From: RYN-230 sp963844695
GTDB lineage: Bacteria; Actinomycetota; Actinomycetes; Streptosporangiales; Streptosporangiaceae
Assembly: GCA_963844695.1 (NCBI GenBank)
Contig: CAWJPL010000005.1
Location: 1 to 64,000 of the forward strand
Direction: 5' to 3'
Length of the DNA: 64,000 bases
Shown piece by piece: positions 36,702 to 44,658 of the stretch (within the stretch, counting starts at the first letter, position 1; every line of letters starts with the position of its first letter). A program made the translations under genes and the position numbers. A model generated the notes under the pieces. The model did not search any database and was not told where the DNA came from. It saw nothing but the letters and a program-made list of their open reading frames with translations.

Positions 36702-38018
36702 ATGACCACAAGTACCACCCTTCCTCCCACCGCGGCCCCGCCGCGGAACACCCCACAGCAACAGCGATCGCGCAAGCAGTCTGCGGCGTCTGGCCAGGCC
36801 CGTAACGCCACCCGGCCGCCCGCAGCGGCCCCGGTCCAGGAAAGCCCCGCGCAGCCGGTGTCAGGCCTGCTGGACATCACCGACGGCCGGGCCTTCCTGC
36901 GCCGGGCCGGTTACCAGCGCGGCCCGGACGACGTGTACCTGTCCCAGGCTCAGGTCCAGCAGTACGGCCTGCGCAAGGGCGATGCCGTGGAGGGCACCGC
37001 CCGGCCGCCCCAGCCCGGCAAACCGGCCGGCAAGTCGTCTGCTAACCGGGACCGGCCGTCCAGCAACCGGGACCGGCCCGACAAGTACCCGGTGCTGGCC
37101 ACGGTCACCGCCGTCAACGGCAGCGACCCGGCCCAGGCCGCGCACCGCCCTGAGTTCGCCAAGCTGACCCCGCTGCACCCGCAGGAGCGGCTCCACCTGG
37201 AGAACAGCTCCGCCTCCGGTTCGGCGACGGGCCGGATCATCGACCTGGTCGCCCCGATCGGCAAGGGACAGCGCGGTCTCATCGTGTCGCCGCCGAAAGC
37301 CGGCAAGACCATGGTGCTGCAGGCCATCGCGGCCGCGGTGGCCGCCAACCACCCTGAGGTGCACCTGATGGTGGTGCTGGTCGGCGAGCGCCCCGAGGAA
37401 GTCACCGACCTGCGCCGCTCGGTACGCGGAGAGGTCGTCTACTCCACCTTCGACCAGTCCGCCGAGGAGCACATCCAGGTCGCCGAGCTCGCCATCGAGC
37501 GGGCCAAGCGGCTGGTCGAGCAGGGCCGCGACGTGGTCGTGCTGCTCGACTCCATCACCCGCCTCGGCCGGGCCTACAACCTCGCCGCGCCCGCCAGCAG
37601 CCGCATCCTGGCCGGTGGGGTGGCCGTGGGCGCCCTGTACCCGCCGCGGAAGTTCCTCGGCGCCGCCCGCAACGTTGAGGACGGCGGCTCGCTGACCCTG
37701 CTCTGCACGGCCCTGGTGGAGACCGGGTCACGGATGGACGACGTGTTCTTCGAGGAGTTCAAGGGCACCGGGAACATGGAGCTGCGGCTGCGCCGCGATC
37801 TCGCCGAGAAGCGCATCTTCCCCGCGATCGACCCGGCGCCTTCCAGCACCCGCCGCGACGACCTGCTCATGACCGCGGAAGAGCACGAGGTGATGGCCAG
37901 GCTGCGCCGGGTCCTCGCCGAGCTCGACCCGCAGCAGGGCATCGAACTGCTGCTGGACCGGACCCGCAACACCGCCTCCAACGCCGAGTTTCTGCGCCAG
38001 ATCCAGCTCAGCGCCTGA
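36702..38018 (+). CDS. rho: transcription termination factor Rho, short form
   Basis: 438 residues, an RNA-dependent hexameric ATPase that terminates transcription. The RNA-binding domain is present (GLLDITDG-RAFLRRAGY, PDDVYLSQAQVQQYGLRKGD). The motor has Walker A PPKAGKT (197-203), VVVLLDSITRLGRAYN and the R-loop block NVEDGGSLTLL with EEFKGTGNMELRLRRDLAEKRIFPAID. The N-terminal 45 residues are Pro/Gln-rich, and the long basic insertion of typical actinobacterial Rho is missing. It is therefore probably a second, shorter Rho rather than the housekeeping copy. It follows the conservon in the same direction and precedes the aromatic operon. Confidence 0.9.
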   Translation: MTTSTTLPPTAAPPRNTPQQQRSRKQSAASGQARNATRPPAAAPVQESPAQPVSGLLDITDGRAFLRRAGYQRGPDDVYLSQAQVQQYGLRKGDAVEGTARPPQPGKPAGKSSANRDRPSSNRDRPDKYPVLATVTAVNGSDPAQAAHRPEFAKLTPLHPQERLHLENSSASGSATGRIIDLVAPIGKGQRGLIVSPPKAGKTMVLQAIAAAVAANHPEVHLMVVLVGERPEEVTDLRRSVRGEVVYSTFDQSAEEHIQVAELAIERAKRLVEQGRDVVVLLDSITRLGRAYNLAAPASSRILAGGVAVGALYPPRKFLGAARNVEDGGSLTLLCTALVETGSRMDDVFFEEFKGTGNMELRLRRDLAEKRIFPAIDPAPSSTRRDDLLMTAEEHEVMARLRRVLAELDPQQGIELLLDRTRNTASNAEFLRQIQLSA

Positions 38019-38095
38019 TCAGCACTGGGCGAATCGCCCGGCCGTGCCGATCGCGGCCCCGGCCGTGCCGGATCCGGGATCGCGCCGGAACCCTC

Positions 38096-38126
38096 TTGAC
38101 CACGGGCATCACGACCCATATCGTGA
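38096..38126 (+). promoter_or_regulatory. promoter with overlapping operator for the meta-cleavage operon
   Basis: TTGACC (38096-38101) and TATCGT (38119-38124) are separated by exactly 17 bases. A perfect inverted repeat TCACGA-6-TCGTGA (38109-38126) covers the -10 element. That is the size and placement of a GntR-type operator, and the operon encodes a GntR regulator. Confidence 0.65.
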
Positions 38127-38197
38127 CCCAGGTTGTCAAAGAAATTGTCGCCAATGATGGCGTTTCGTCGCGGCCATGCTGGCGTTCCGCCGGCGGG

Positions 38198-38226
38198 CTG
38201 GAAGCGACCGGCGCTGGAAGCGACCG
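38198..38226. repeat. two direct repeats upstream of the operon's first gene
   Basis: ctggaagcgaccg occurs at 38198-38210 and again at 38214-38226, a period of 16 bases, within the untranslated leader. It may be a further regulator site or a small duplication. Confidence 0.5.
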
Positions 38227-38273
38227 ACACTGGTCAGGTAGCCGATGCGTGATGGCCTGCGGGTGACCGCGAC

Positions 38274-39290
38274 GTGCTGAACTCGACCAAGCCGAGCGAG
38301 TGGGCCCGCCTGCTGGTGCGCGGCGCGTACGACCTGCACGTGCACGTGGAGCCCGACGTGATGCGCCGTCAGGTCACCGATCTCCGGCTGGCCCGCCGCT
38401 GCCGGGACGTGGGACTGGCCGGATTCGCCCTGAAGTCGCACTACGTGCCGACCGCGGAACGGGCCACGGTCCTCAACGAGGCACTGAATCACGAGGTACC
38501 GGGGGGCAAAGTCCGGGTCCTCGGGGCGCTGACCCTGAACGCCTCAGTCGGCGGGCTGAATCCGATCGCGGTCGAGATCGCGGCCCGGGAGGGCGCCCGG
38601 ATCCTGTGGATGCCGACCCTGGACGCGGCCAACCACCGGGCCAAGCACGCCGACCTTCCCCCGGGCGCGACCCCGCCGATGTGGCTGGCCCTGCAGCGCG
38701 ACCTGGACGCCCAGGGCGTCACGGTGCCGGTGGTGGACGTCCTCGACGAAGCCGGGCGGCCGCTCCCTGCTGCCGTGGAGGTGCTCCGGCTCGCCGCGCG
38801 CCACCAGCTTGTCGTGGCCACCGGCCACCTGTCCGCCTACGAGAGCCGGGTGATAGCCGAGGCCGCCTTCGACGCCGGCGTCCGGCACGTCATCGCCACC
38901 CACCCCGAGTTCCCGCAGCAGGACATGAGCCTGGACGACCAGCTGGCTCTGGCCGGGCAGGGGGCCTTCCTGGAACGCTGCTTCACCACGCCGTTCACCG
39001 GCAAGTACGAGTGGGCCCGGATGGTCGACAACATCCGGGCCACCGGCGCGGAGCACACCATCGTCACCACCGACCTCGGCCAGCCGGACAACCCCCCGGT
39101 AGAGGACGGGCTGCCGCTGATGGCGGACGCGCTGCAGGCGGCAGGATTTACCGACGAGGAGATCATCACCATGATCGTGTCCAACAGCCGCCTGCTGGCT
39201 GGCGCCGATCCGCCCAGCCCCAGCGAGCCCAGCCCCAGCCCCAGCCCCAGCCCCAGCCCCAGCCCCAGCCAGCATGGAGACACTGCGTGA
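38274..39290 (+). CDS. DUF6282 metal-dependent hydrolase-like protein
   Basis: 338 residues. An amidohydrolase-like TIM barrel is suggested by the HxH metal motif YDLHVHVEPD near residue 22 and by further conserved His/Asp (ATGHLSAYES, VIATHPEFPQQDMS, IVTTDLGQPDNPP). The family is DUF6282, of unproven activity. In this operon, next to a hydratase and aldolase of the oxalomesaconate pathway, a role as lactonase or hydrolase acting on a pyrone-dicarboxylate-like intermediate is plausible but inferred. The C-terminus is an (SP)n tail encoded by hexanucleotide repeats. GTG start; the stop overlaps the next GTG. Confidence 0.85.
   Translation: MLNSTKPSEWARLLVRGAYDLHVHVEPDVMRRQVTDLRLARRCRDVGLAGFALKSHYVPTAERATVLNEALNHEVPGGKVRVLGALTLNASVGGLNPIAVEIAAREGARILWMPTLDAANHRAKHADLPPGATPPMWLALQRDLDAQGVTVPVVDVLDEAGRPLPAAVEVLRLAARHQLVVATGHLSAYESRVIAEAAFDAGVRHVIATHPEFPQQDMSLDDQLALAGQGAFLERCFTTPFTGKYEWARMVDNIRATGAEHTIVTTDLGQPDNPPVEDGLPLMADALQAAGFTDEEIITMIVSNSRLLAGADPPSPSEPSPSPSPSPSPSPSQHGDTA
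39226..39270 (+). repeat. hexanucleotide repeat encoding an SP tail
   Basis: About seven tandem copies of cagccc encode alternating Ser-Pro at the end of the DUF6282 protein, just before the overlapping hydratase start. Changes by one unit stay in frame. Confidence 0.75.
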
Positions 39291-40018
39291 CTACCACGGA
39301 CGGATTCGGGCGGCTGCTCGTCGTCAGCGCCCACGCGGCCGACTTCGTCTGGCGGGCCGCCGGTTACATCGCCGTCGTCACCGCGGCCTTCGGCCAGGCC
39401 CACGTGGTGTGCCTGTCCTACGGCGAGCACGGCGAGTCCCCCGGGGCCTGGAAACAGCCGGGCATGACGCTGGAGCGGGTGAAGGAGATCCGCCGGGCCG
39501 AGGCGGAGGCAGCCGGCCAGGTGCTGGGAGCCACCATGCACTTCCTGGACCAGGGCGACTATCCGCTGCCGGACACCCAGGACCTGGTGCTGCAACTGGC
39601 CGGCCTGATGCGCGAGCTGCAGCCGGGGGTAATCCTCACCCACTCCCGGGTCGACCCCTACAACTACGACCATCCGCAGGCCGCCGACCTGACGCTGCGG
39701 GCCCGGATGGTGGCCCAGGCGCAGGGCCGCCCGTCGGCATATCCGGTGATCGGCGCGCCGCCGGTGTTCCGCTTCGAGCCCCATCAGCCCGAGATGTGCG
39801 AGTTCCGGCCGGACGTGCTGGTCAACATCACGCCTGTGTTCGACCTGAAGCAGCAGGCGATGGCGGCGATGGGCTCCCAGGAACACCTGGTCAGCTACTA
39901 CGCCGACCTGGCCGAGCGGCGCGGGGTGCAGGCCAGGCGGAACGGCGGGCCGGCCACGATCCGCTACGCGGAGGCTTATCAGCGAGTCTTTCCCCAGGTG
40001 AGCGGAGTGCTGGCATGA
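39287..40018 (+). CDS. galB: 4-oxalomesaconate hydratase-like PIG-L protein (GalB-type)
   Basis: 243 residues of the PIG-L/LmbE fold. Instead of the deacetylase motif HPDD it has SAHAADFVWRAAG, the variant typical of GalB, the zinc hydratase of gallate and protocatechuate 4,5-degradation. Further GalB-like parts are CLSYGEHGES, HSRVDPYNYDHPQAA and GAPPVFRFEPHQPEMC. The predicted reaction is hydration of 4-oxalomesaconate to 4-carboxy-4-hydroxy-2-oxoadipate. GTG 39287 overlaps the upstream stop and its own stop overlaps the aldolase ATG, so the three proteins are translationally coupled. Confidence 0.82.
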   Translation: MTTTDGFGRLLVVSAHAADFVWRAAGYIAVVTAAFGQAHVVCLSYGEHGESPGAWKQPGMTLERVKEIRRAEAEAAGQVLGATMHFLDQGDYPLPDTQDLVLQLAGLMRELQPGVILTHSRVDPYNYDHPQAADLTLRARMVAQAQGRPSAYPVIGAPPVFRFEPHQPEMCEFRPDVLVNITPVFDLKQQAMAAMGSQEHLVSYYADLAERRGVQARRNGGPATIRYAEAYQRVFPQVSGVLA

Positions 40019-40710
40019 AGCCCGTAGTGATCATGAACCCGCCGCGCGCCGACGCCGCAGTGGTGGACGAACTGGGCGACCTCGGCGTGGCCACCGTGCA
40101 CGAGGCCGCGGGCAAGACCGGGCTGCTCGGCACGGCGCTGCGGCCGGCCTGGGCCGGGGCCCGCGCGGCTGGTACCGCCCTCACCGTGCTGTGCGGGCCG
40201 GGCGACAACCTCATGCTGCACGTGGCGATAGAGCAGGCCCGGCCGGGTGACCTGCTGGTGGTCACGACCACGTCCCCGTCCAGCGACGGCTTCGTCGGCG
40301 AGCTCATCACCACCTCGCTCGCCGCCCGCGAGGTGCGCGGGCTGGTGACCACGACCGGCGTGCGCGACGTCGCCGAAATCACCGCGGCGCGCTTCCCCGT
40401 CTGGTCCCAGTTCATCAGCGCGCAGGGCACCCAGAAGGCCTTCGCGGGCGCGGTGAACGTGCCGGTCAGCATCGCCGGCACCGTGGTGCGGCCGGGGGAT
40501 GTGGTGGTCGCGGACGGCGACGGGGTGGTCTGCGTCCCCCGGGAGTCCGCGGCCCAGGTCGCGGCGGCCGGGAAGGACCGGATGGAGCAGGAGGACGAGG
40601 CCCGGCTCGCTTTCACCCGGGGGGAGCTGAGCCTGGACCGCTATCAGCTGCGGCCGGTGCTGGAACGGCTGGGCGTCAGCTACGTCCGGGCGGACCACGA
40701 AGAGGGGTAG
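40015..40710 (+). CDS. 4-carboxy-4-hydroxy-2-oxoadipate (CHA/HMG) aldolase, RraA fold
   Basis: 231 residues of the class II pyruvate aldolase family (LigK, ProA, GalC). Marks are ATVHEAAGKTGLL near 27-39, the substrate loop DGFVGELITTSLAAREVRG and the metal/pyruvate site TTTGVRDVAEI (Arg-Asp). The predicted reaction is cleavage of CHA to pyruvate plus oxaloacetate, often with oxaloacetate decarboxylase side activity. It follows the hydratase with an ATGA overlap, the expected order of the pathway. RraA proper is shorter and lacks the C-terminal extension seen here. Confidence 0.88.
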   Translation: MKPVVIMNPPRADAAVVDELGDLGVATVHEAAGKTGLLGTALRPAWAGARAAGTALTVLCGPGDNLMLHVAIEQARPGDLLVVTTTSPSSDGFVGELITTSLAAREVRGLVTTTGVRDVAEITAARFPVWSQFISAQGTQKAFAGAVNVPVSIAGTVVRPGDVVVADGDGVVCVPRESAAQVAAAGKDRMEQEDEARLAFTRGELSLDRYQLRPVLERLGVSYVRADHEEG

Positions 40711-40712
40711 GC

Positions 40713-41384
40713 GTGACCGACGAGGGGGCCGTCCTGGAGCCGCTGCGCGACGCCATCCTGGCCGGAGAGTTCGCCGCCGGGCAGCGCCTGGTCGAGGTCG
40801 ACCTGTGCGAGCGTTTCGGGTGCAGCCGGTTCGCGGTGCGGGCCGCGATCCCGGTGCTGGCCAGCGAGGGGCTGGTGGACGTGCAGCGGCACCGGGGCGC
40901 CCGGGTCCGGGTCATCCCGCTCAGCGAGGCGATCGAGATCACCGAGGTGCGGCGGCTGCTCGAGGGGCTGACCGCCGCCCGGGCCGCGGAGCGGGTCACC
41001 CCGGCCCAGGCGGCCGAACTGCAGGACATCGTCGCCGAGATGCGGGTGGCGGTGGGAGCGGCCGAGCTCCTGCGCTACAGCGACGCCAACGCGCGGCTGC
41101 ATGCGCGGATCCGCTCCATCGCCGCCCACGACACCGCCACCGCCATGATCGAGCGGCTCCGGGCCCAGCTGGTCCGGCACCAGTTCAGCGTGTCCCTGAT
41201 CCCGGGACGGCCGGCCGTGTCCCTGGCCCAGCACGAGCAGATCGTGGCCGCCGTGGTGGCCCGCGACCCGGTCGCGGCGGAGGCGGCGATGCGAGATCAC
41301 ATCACCAGCGTCATCGAGGCCCTCAGCAGCCTCGCCGGGCAGCAGGCCGGTCCCGGCAGATCGACCCGGTCCATAGCCCGGTAA
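40713..41384 (+). CDS. GntR-family (FCD) transcriptional regulator
   Basis: 223 residues. An N-terminal winged helix (LRDAILAGEFAAGQRLVEVDLCERFGCSRFAVRAAIPVLASEGLVD) is followed by the all-helical FCD ligand domain with conserved metal residues (EVRRLLEGLTAA, DANARLHARIRSIA, HEQIVAAVVARD). It lies two bases after the aldolase stop, inside the operon, so it is probably an autoregulator sensing a pathway acid. The palindrome over the -10 at 38109-38126 is its most likely target. Confidence 0.88.
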   Translation: MTDEGAVLEPLRDAILAGEFAAGQRLVEVDLCERFGCSRFAVRAAIPVLASEGLVDVQRHRGARVRVIPLSEAIEITEVRRLLEGLTAARAAERVTPAQAAELQDIVAEMRVAVGAAELLRYSDANARLHARIRSIAAHDTATAMIERLRAQLVRHQFSVSLIPGRPAVSLAQHEQIVAAVVARDPVAAEAAMRDHITSVIEALSSLAGQQAGPGRSTRSIAR

Positions 41385-41418
41385 CGAGCGAACAGAGAGC
41401 GCCAGGAGGTAATGCGTC

Positions 41419-42414
41419 GTGTCCCCGCAGCGCTGCCGTGATATCGCCCACGTCTCGGCGGTGGAACTCCGCACCCAGGTCCCAGCCGAGACCGTGGACT
41501 TCTTCGTCCGGCTGATGGGCCTGTCCGAGGTGGCCCGGGCCGGAGCCCGTACCTACCTGCGCACCTGGGACGACTACGAGCGGTTCACGGTCTGCGTGGT
41601 GGACGCACCGGCCTCGGGCATCGGCCGGACGTGGCTGCGCGCGGCCGGGCCGGAGGCGCTGGAACGCCGGGTGCGGGCCATTGAGGACTCCGGGCTCGGC
41701 CTCGGCTGGGCCGACGGCGTGGAGGGTATCGGGCCCACCTACCGGTTCACCGACCCCGACGGGCACGAGTTCGGCATCTACTGGGAGAGCGAGTGGTACG
41801 AGCCGCCCGAGGGGCAGCGTCCCGCGCTGAAGAACCAGGCCGCTCCCTTCCCTGGCCGCGGCGCCAACGTACGGCGGCTGGATCACGTGAACTACCTGGC
41901 TGCCGACATCCCGGCCGTCACGCGGTACCTGCCCGAGGTTCTCGGGGCTGAGCTGACCGAGCAGATCGTTATGGATGATGGGGTTCCGTCAGCAGTCTGG
42001 TACCACGTCGGGGACAAGAGCTACGACCTGGTGTACACGTCCGACTGGACGGCCAGCACGGGCCGGCTGCACCATGTGGCGTTCGCCACCGACCAGCGCG
42101 AGGACATCCTGCGCGCCGCCGACGTGATGCTGGAGGCGGGCGTCCACATCGAGACCGGGCCGCACAAGCACGCCATCCAGCAGACGTTCTTCCTCTACGT
42201 GTACGAGCCGGGCGGCAACCGGATCGAGCTGTGCAACGCGGGCGCGCGGCTGGTGCTCGCCCCGGACTGGCGGCCTATCTCCTGGTCCCGCGCGGAGCGG
42301 GCCAAGGGCCAGGCGTGGGGGCTGAAGACCATCGACAGCTTCCATACGCACGGGACGCCCCCGGTGGACGCAGGACCGGACCTGGGAGCCGACCTGCCCG
42401 GGACCGCCCGGTGA
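41419..42414 (+). CDS. catechol 2,3-dioxygenase-like extradiol dioxygenase
   Basis: 331 residues, a two-domain type I extradiol dioxygenase of the VOC superfamily. The catalytic C-terminal half keeps the iron ligands His156 (RLDHVNYL), His218 (GRLHHVAFA) and Glu270 (GGNRIELC), spaced as in metapyrocatechase. It also keeps HIETGPHKHAIQQTFFLYVYEPGG and the end block LVLAPDWRPISW. It would cleave a catechol next to the diol with O2 and Fe(II). AGGAGGT lies 8 bases before GTG 41419. It is the only ring-opening enzyme in the operon; the exact substrate is unknown. Confidence 0.85.
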   Translation: MSPQRCRDIAHVSAVELRTQVPAETVDFFVRLMGLSEVARAGARTYLRTWDDYERFTVCVVDAPASGIGRTWLRAAGPEALERRVRAIEDSGLGLGWADGVEGIGPTYRFTDPDGHEFGIYWESEWYEPPEGQRPALKNQAAPFPGRGANVRRLDHVNYLAADIPAVTRYLPEVLGAELTEQIVMDDGVPSAVWYHVGDKSYDLVYTSDWTASTGRLHHVAFATDQREDILRAADVMLEAGVHIETGPHKHAIQQTFFLYVYEPGGNRIELCNAGARLVLAPDWRPISWSRAERAKGQAWGLKTIDSFHTHGTPPVDAGPDLGADLPGTAR

Positions 42415-43211
42415 CCGCCGGGATGGCGCCTGCCGCGCTGACCGTGGCGGTGCTGGGGCTCGGCGAGGCCGGCGGCACGATCGCCCGCGACCTGGCCGCC
42501 GCCGGAGTCCAGGTGCGCGGGTACGACCCGGCCGTGCCTGCGCCACCCGGCGTGACGGCGGCCGCCAGCGACGCGGACGCCTGCCGGGGCGCCGACCTGG
42601 TGCTGAGCCTGACCACCGCGAACGAAGCGGAGCGGGCGCTGGAGCAGGCGCTGCCCGGCCTGGCCGGGACGGGCGGCCGGACCGTGTACGCCGACGCCAA
42701 CACCGCGTCCGCTGGTCTCAAGCAGGGCCTGGCCGTGATCGCGGACGAGGCCGGGGTGCTGTTCGCGGACATCGCCCTGATGGCCGCGGTGCCGGGGCGA
42801 GGACTGCACACCCCGATGCTCGTGTCGGGGCCGGCCGCGGAGGACGTCGCCCGCCTGCTCGGGGCGTGCGGGGCCACGGTGAGCGTGCTGCCCGGGCCGG
42901 CCGGGGTCGCGGCCACCCGGAAACTGCTGCGCAGCGTGTTCTACAAGGGGATGGCCGCGGCGGCCATCGAGGCCCTGCACGCCGCCCGGGCGGCCGGCTG
43001 CGAGGACTGGCTGCGCGAGCACATCGCGGCTGAACTCGCGGCGGGGGACGAAGGGACGCTGGCCCGGCTGGAGAAGGGAACCTACCAGCATGCGCGGCGG
43101 CGCGAGCACGAGATGGCCGCGGCCACCGACCTGCTCAACGAGCTCTCGGTCCCGCCGCGGGTGACCCGGGCCAGCCAGCGGTGGCTGAATCAACTGGCCA
43201 CAGAAGGCTGA
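42411..43211 (+). CDS. NAD(P)-dependent dehydrogenase with DUF1932 C-terminal domain
   Basis: 266 residues. The N-terminus is a 6-phosphogluconate-dehydrogenase-like Rossmann domain (VAVLGLGEAGGTIARDLAAAG), and the C-terminus is the helical DUF1932 domain with GVAATRKLLRSVFYKGM. GTG 42411 overlaps the dioxygenase stop. In the operon it is the only oxidoreductase, so it may oxidise the semialdehyde formed by ring cleavage, replacing the Gfo/Idh-type LigC of known pathways. That is inference; other beta-hydroxyacid substrates fit as well. Confidence 0.82.
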   Translation: MTAGMAPAALTVAVLGLGEAGGTIARDLAAAGVQVRGYDPAVPAPPGVTAAASDADACRGADLVLSLTTANEAERALEQALPGLAGTGGRTVYADANTASAGLKQGLAVIADEAGVLFADIALMAAVPGRGLHTPMLVSGPAAEDVARLLGACGATVSVLPGPAGVAATRKLLRSVFYKGMAAAAIEALHAARAAGCEDWLREHIAAELAAGDEGTLARLEKGTYQHARRREHEMAAATDLLNELSVPPRVTRASQRWLNQLATEG

Positions 43212-43349
43212 CTGAAGGTACAGTCCGGACTCGGGGGCCGAATCCGGGAAGACTGGGGCCTGACGCTGCGGCCCCGAGGCAGGGCTACGGCGGCAGCCGC
43301 ACGGGCGCGGCAGATCGGGTAGATAGCGTGTGCACGGCGTGACGCGGGC

Positions 43350-44534
43350 ATGACCTCTGCTCCGCCCGTCCTCACCCGGCCGAGGCTGCCGACCCGGCTG
43401 CGGGTGCTGATCGGCTTCCTGTGTGCGCTGGTCCTGGTGGACACGGTCTTCTTCACCGCACTGACCCCCCTGCTGCCGCATTACACCCAGTCCGCCGACC
43501 TGTCCAAGGCCGGCGCGGGGATCCTGGTCGCCGCCTACCCGCTGGGCACCCTGGTCGGCGCGCTGCCCAGCGGAGTGCTCACCGCGCGCCTCGGCGACCG
43601 GGCGGTGGTGCTCATCGGGCTGGCCCTGATGAGCGTGTCCACGCTGGTCTTCGGCTTCGCCACGGCCGCCCCGGTGCTGGACGCGGCCCGGTTTGTCCAG
43701 GGCCTGGGCGGGGCGTGCACCTGGACCGCGGCCATGGCCTGGATCGCCAACGCCGCGCCCGCCGAGCGGCGGGGAGAACTGCTGGGTACCGGCCTGGCCG
43801 CCGCGGTGGTCGGCGCGCTGTTCGGGCCGGTGGTCGGCGCGGTCGCCGGGCAGGTGGGCACGGGACCGGCCTTCGCCGCGGCCGCGGTGGCGGGGGTCGG
43901 CCTGATGGTGGTGGCGTTCTTCGTCCCCGCCCCGAAGCGGTCCGAGCCACAGCGGCTGCGGGCCGCGCTGCCCGCGGTGCGCGACCGCCAGGTCGGCGCG
44001 GGCATGTGGCTGACGTTGCTGGCCGGACTGGCGTTCGGCGTGGTGGACGTGCTGGTCCCGCTGCGCCTGGCCCAGCTGGGCGCGACCACACTGATCATCG
44101 GCGGGACGTTCCTGGCCGCCGCGGCGATCGAGTCGGCGCTGTCCCCGCTGGCCGGGCGGCTGTCTGACCGGCGCGGTGCGCTGGTCCCCATCCAGATCTC
44201 GCTGTGTGCCGCCGTGGTGGTCAGCCTGCTGGCGCCGCTGCTGGCCCCGGCGGCGGCGCTGATCGCGCTGCTGGTCCTGGGCATGCCGTCGTACGGGACG
44301 CTGTTCACCCCGGCCTCGGCCCTGCTCAGCGACGGCGCGCACCGGCTGAACCTGAACCAGGGCCTGGCCTTCGGGCTGGCCAACCTGGCCTGGGCTGGCG
44401 GCCAGACGGTAGGCGCGGCGGCCAGCGGAGCGCTGGCCCAGGCCACCTCCGACGTGGTCCCGTTCGTCCTGCTGGCCGCCGTCTGCCTGGGCACGCTGGT
44501 GGTGCTGCGCGCCCGGGGCGCCCGCTTCCGCTAG
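43350..44534 (+). CDS. MFS transporter
   Basis: 394 residues with twelve predicted TM helices. The MFS motif-A loop is SGVLTARLGDRAVV between helices 2 and 3, and a second copy GRLSDRRGALVP follows helix 8. It is probably a drug or metabolite proton antiporter. It stands 138 bases after the aromatic operon in the same orientation, so it could handle an aromatic substrate, though it has its own intergenic region. ATG 43350. Confidence 0.88.
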   Translation: MTSAPPVLTRPRLPTRLRVLIGFLCALVLVDTVFFTALTPLLPHYTQSADLSKAGAGILVAAYPLGTLVGALPSGVLTARLGDRAVVLIGLALMSVSTLVFGFATAAPVLDAARFVQGLGGACTWTAAMAWIANAAPAERRGELLGTGLAAAVVGALFGPVVGAVAGQVGTGPAFAAAAVAGVGLMVVAFFVPAPKRSEPQRLRAALPAVRDRQVGAGMWLTLLAGLAFGVVDVLVPLRLAQLGATTLIIGGTFLAAAAIESALSPLAGRLSDRRGALVPIQISLCAAVVVSLLAPLLAPAAALIALLVLGMPSYGTLFTPASALLSDGAHRLNLNQGLAFGLANLAWAGGQTVGAAASGALAQATSDVVPFVLLAAVCLGTLVVLRARGARFR

Positions 44535-44658
44535 CCCCGCCCGGCGAGCCAGCCGGTCAGGCCGGTCAGGCTCAGCTGGTGAACCTGTGGCCCAGCTGGA
44601 GGGGTTCCCGTGCTCAGCGGTAACGTTCCCGGAACGATCCGGGCGTAGCGTTGCGTGC

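Noticed and set aside
39226..39270. Collagen-like or surface repeat domain
   Set aside because: It is only about seven hexamers at a C-terminus of a cytosolic enzyme.
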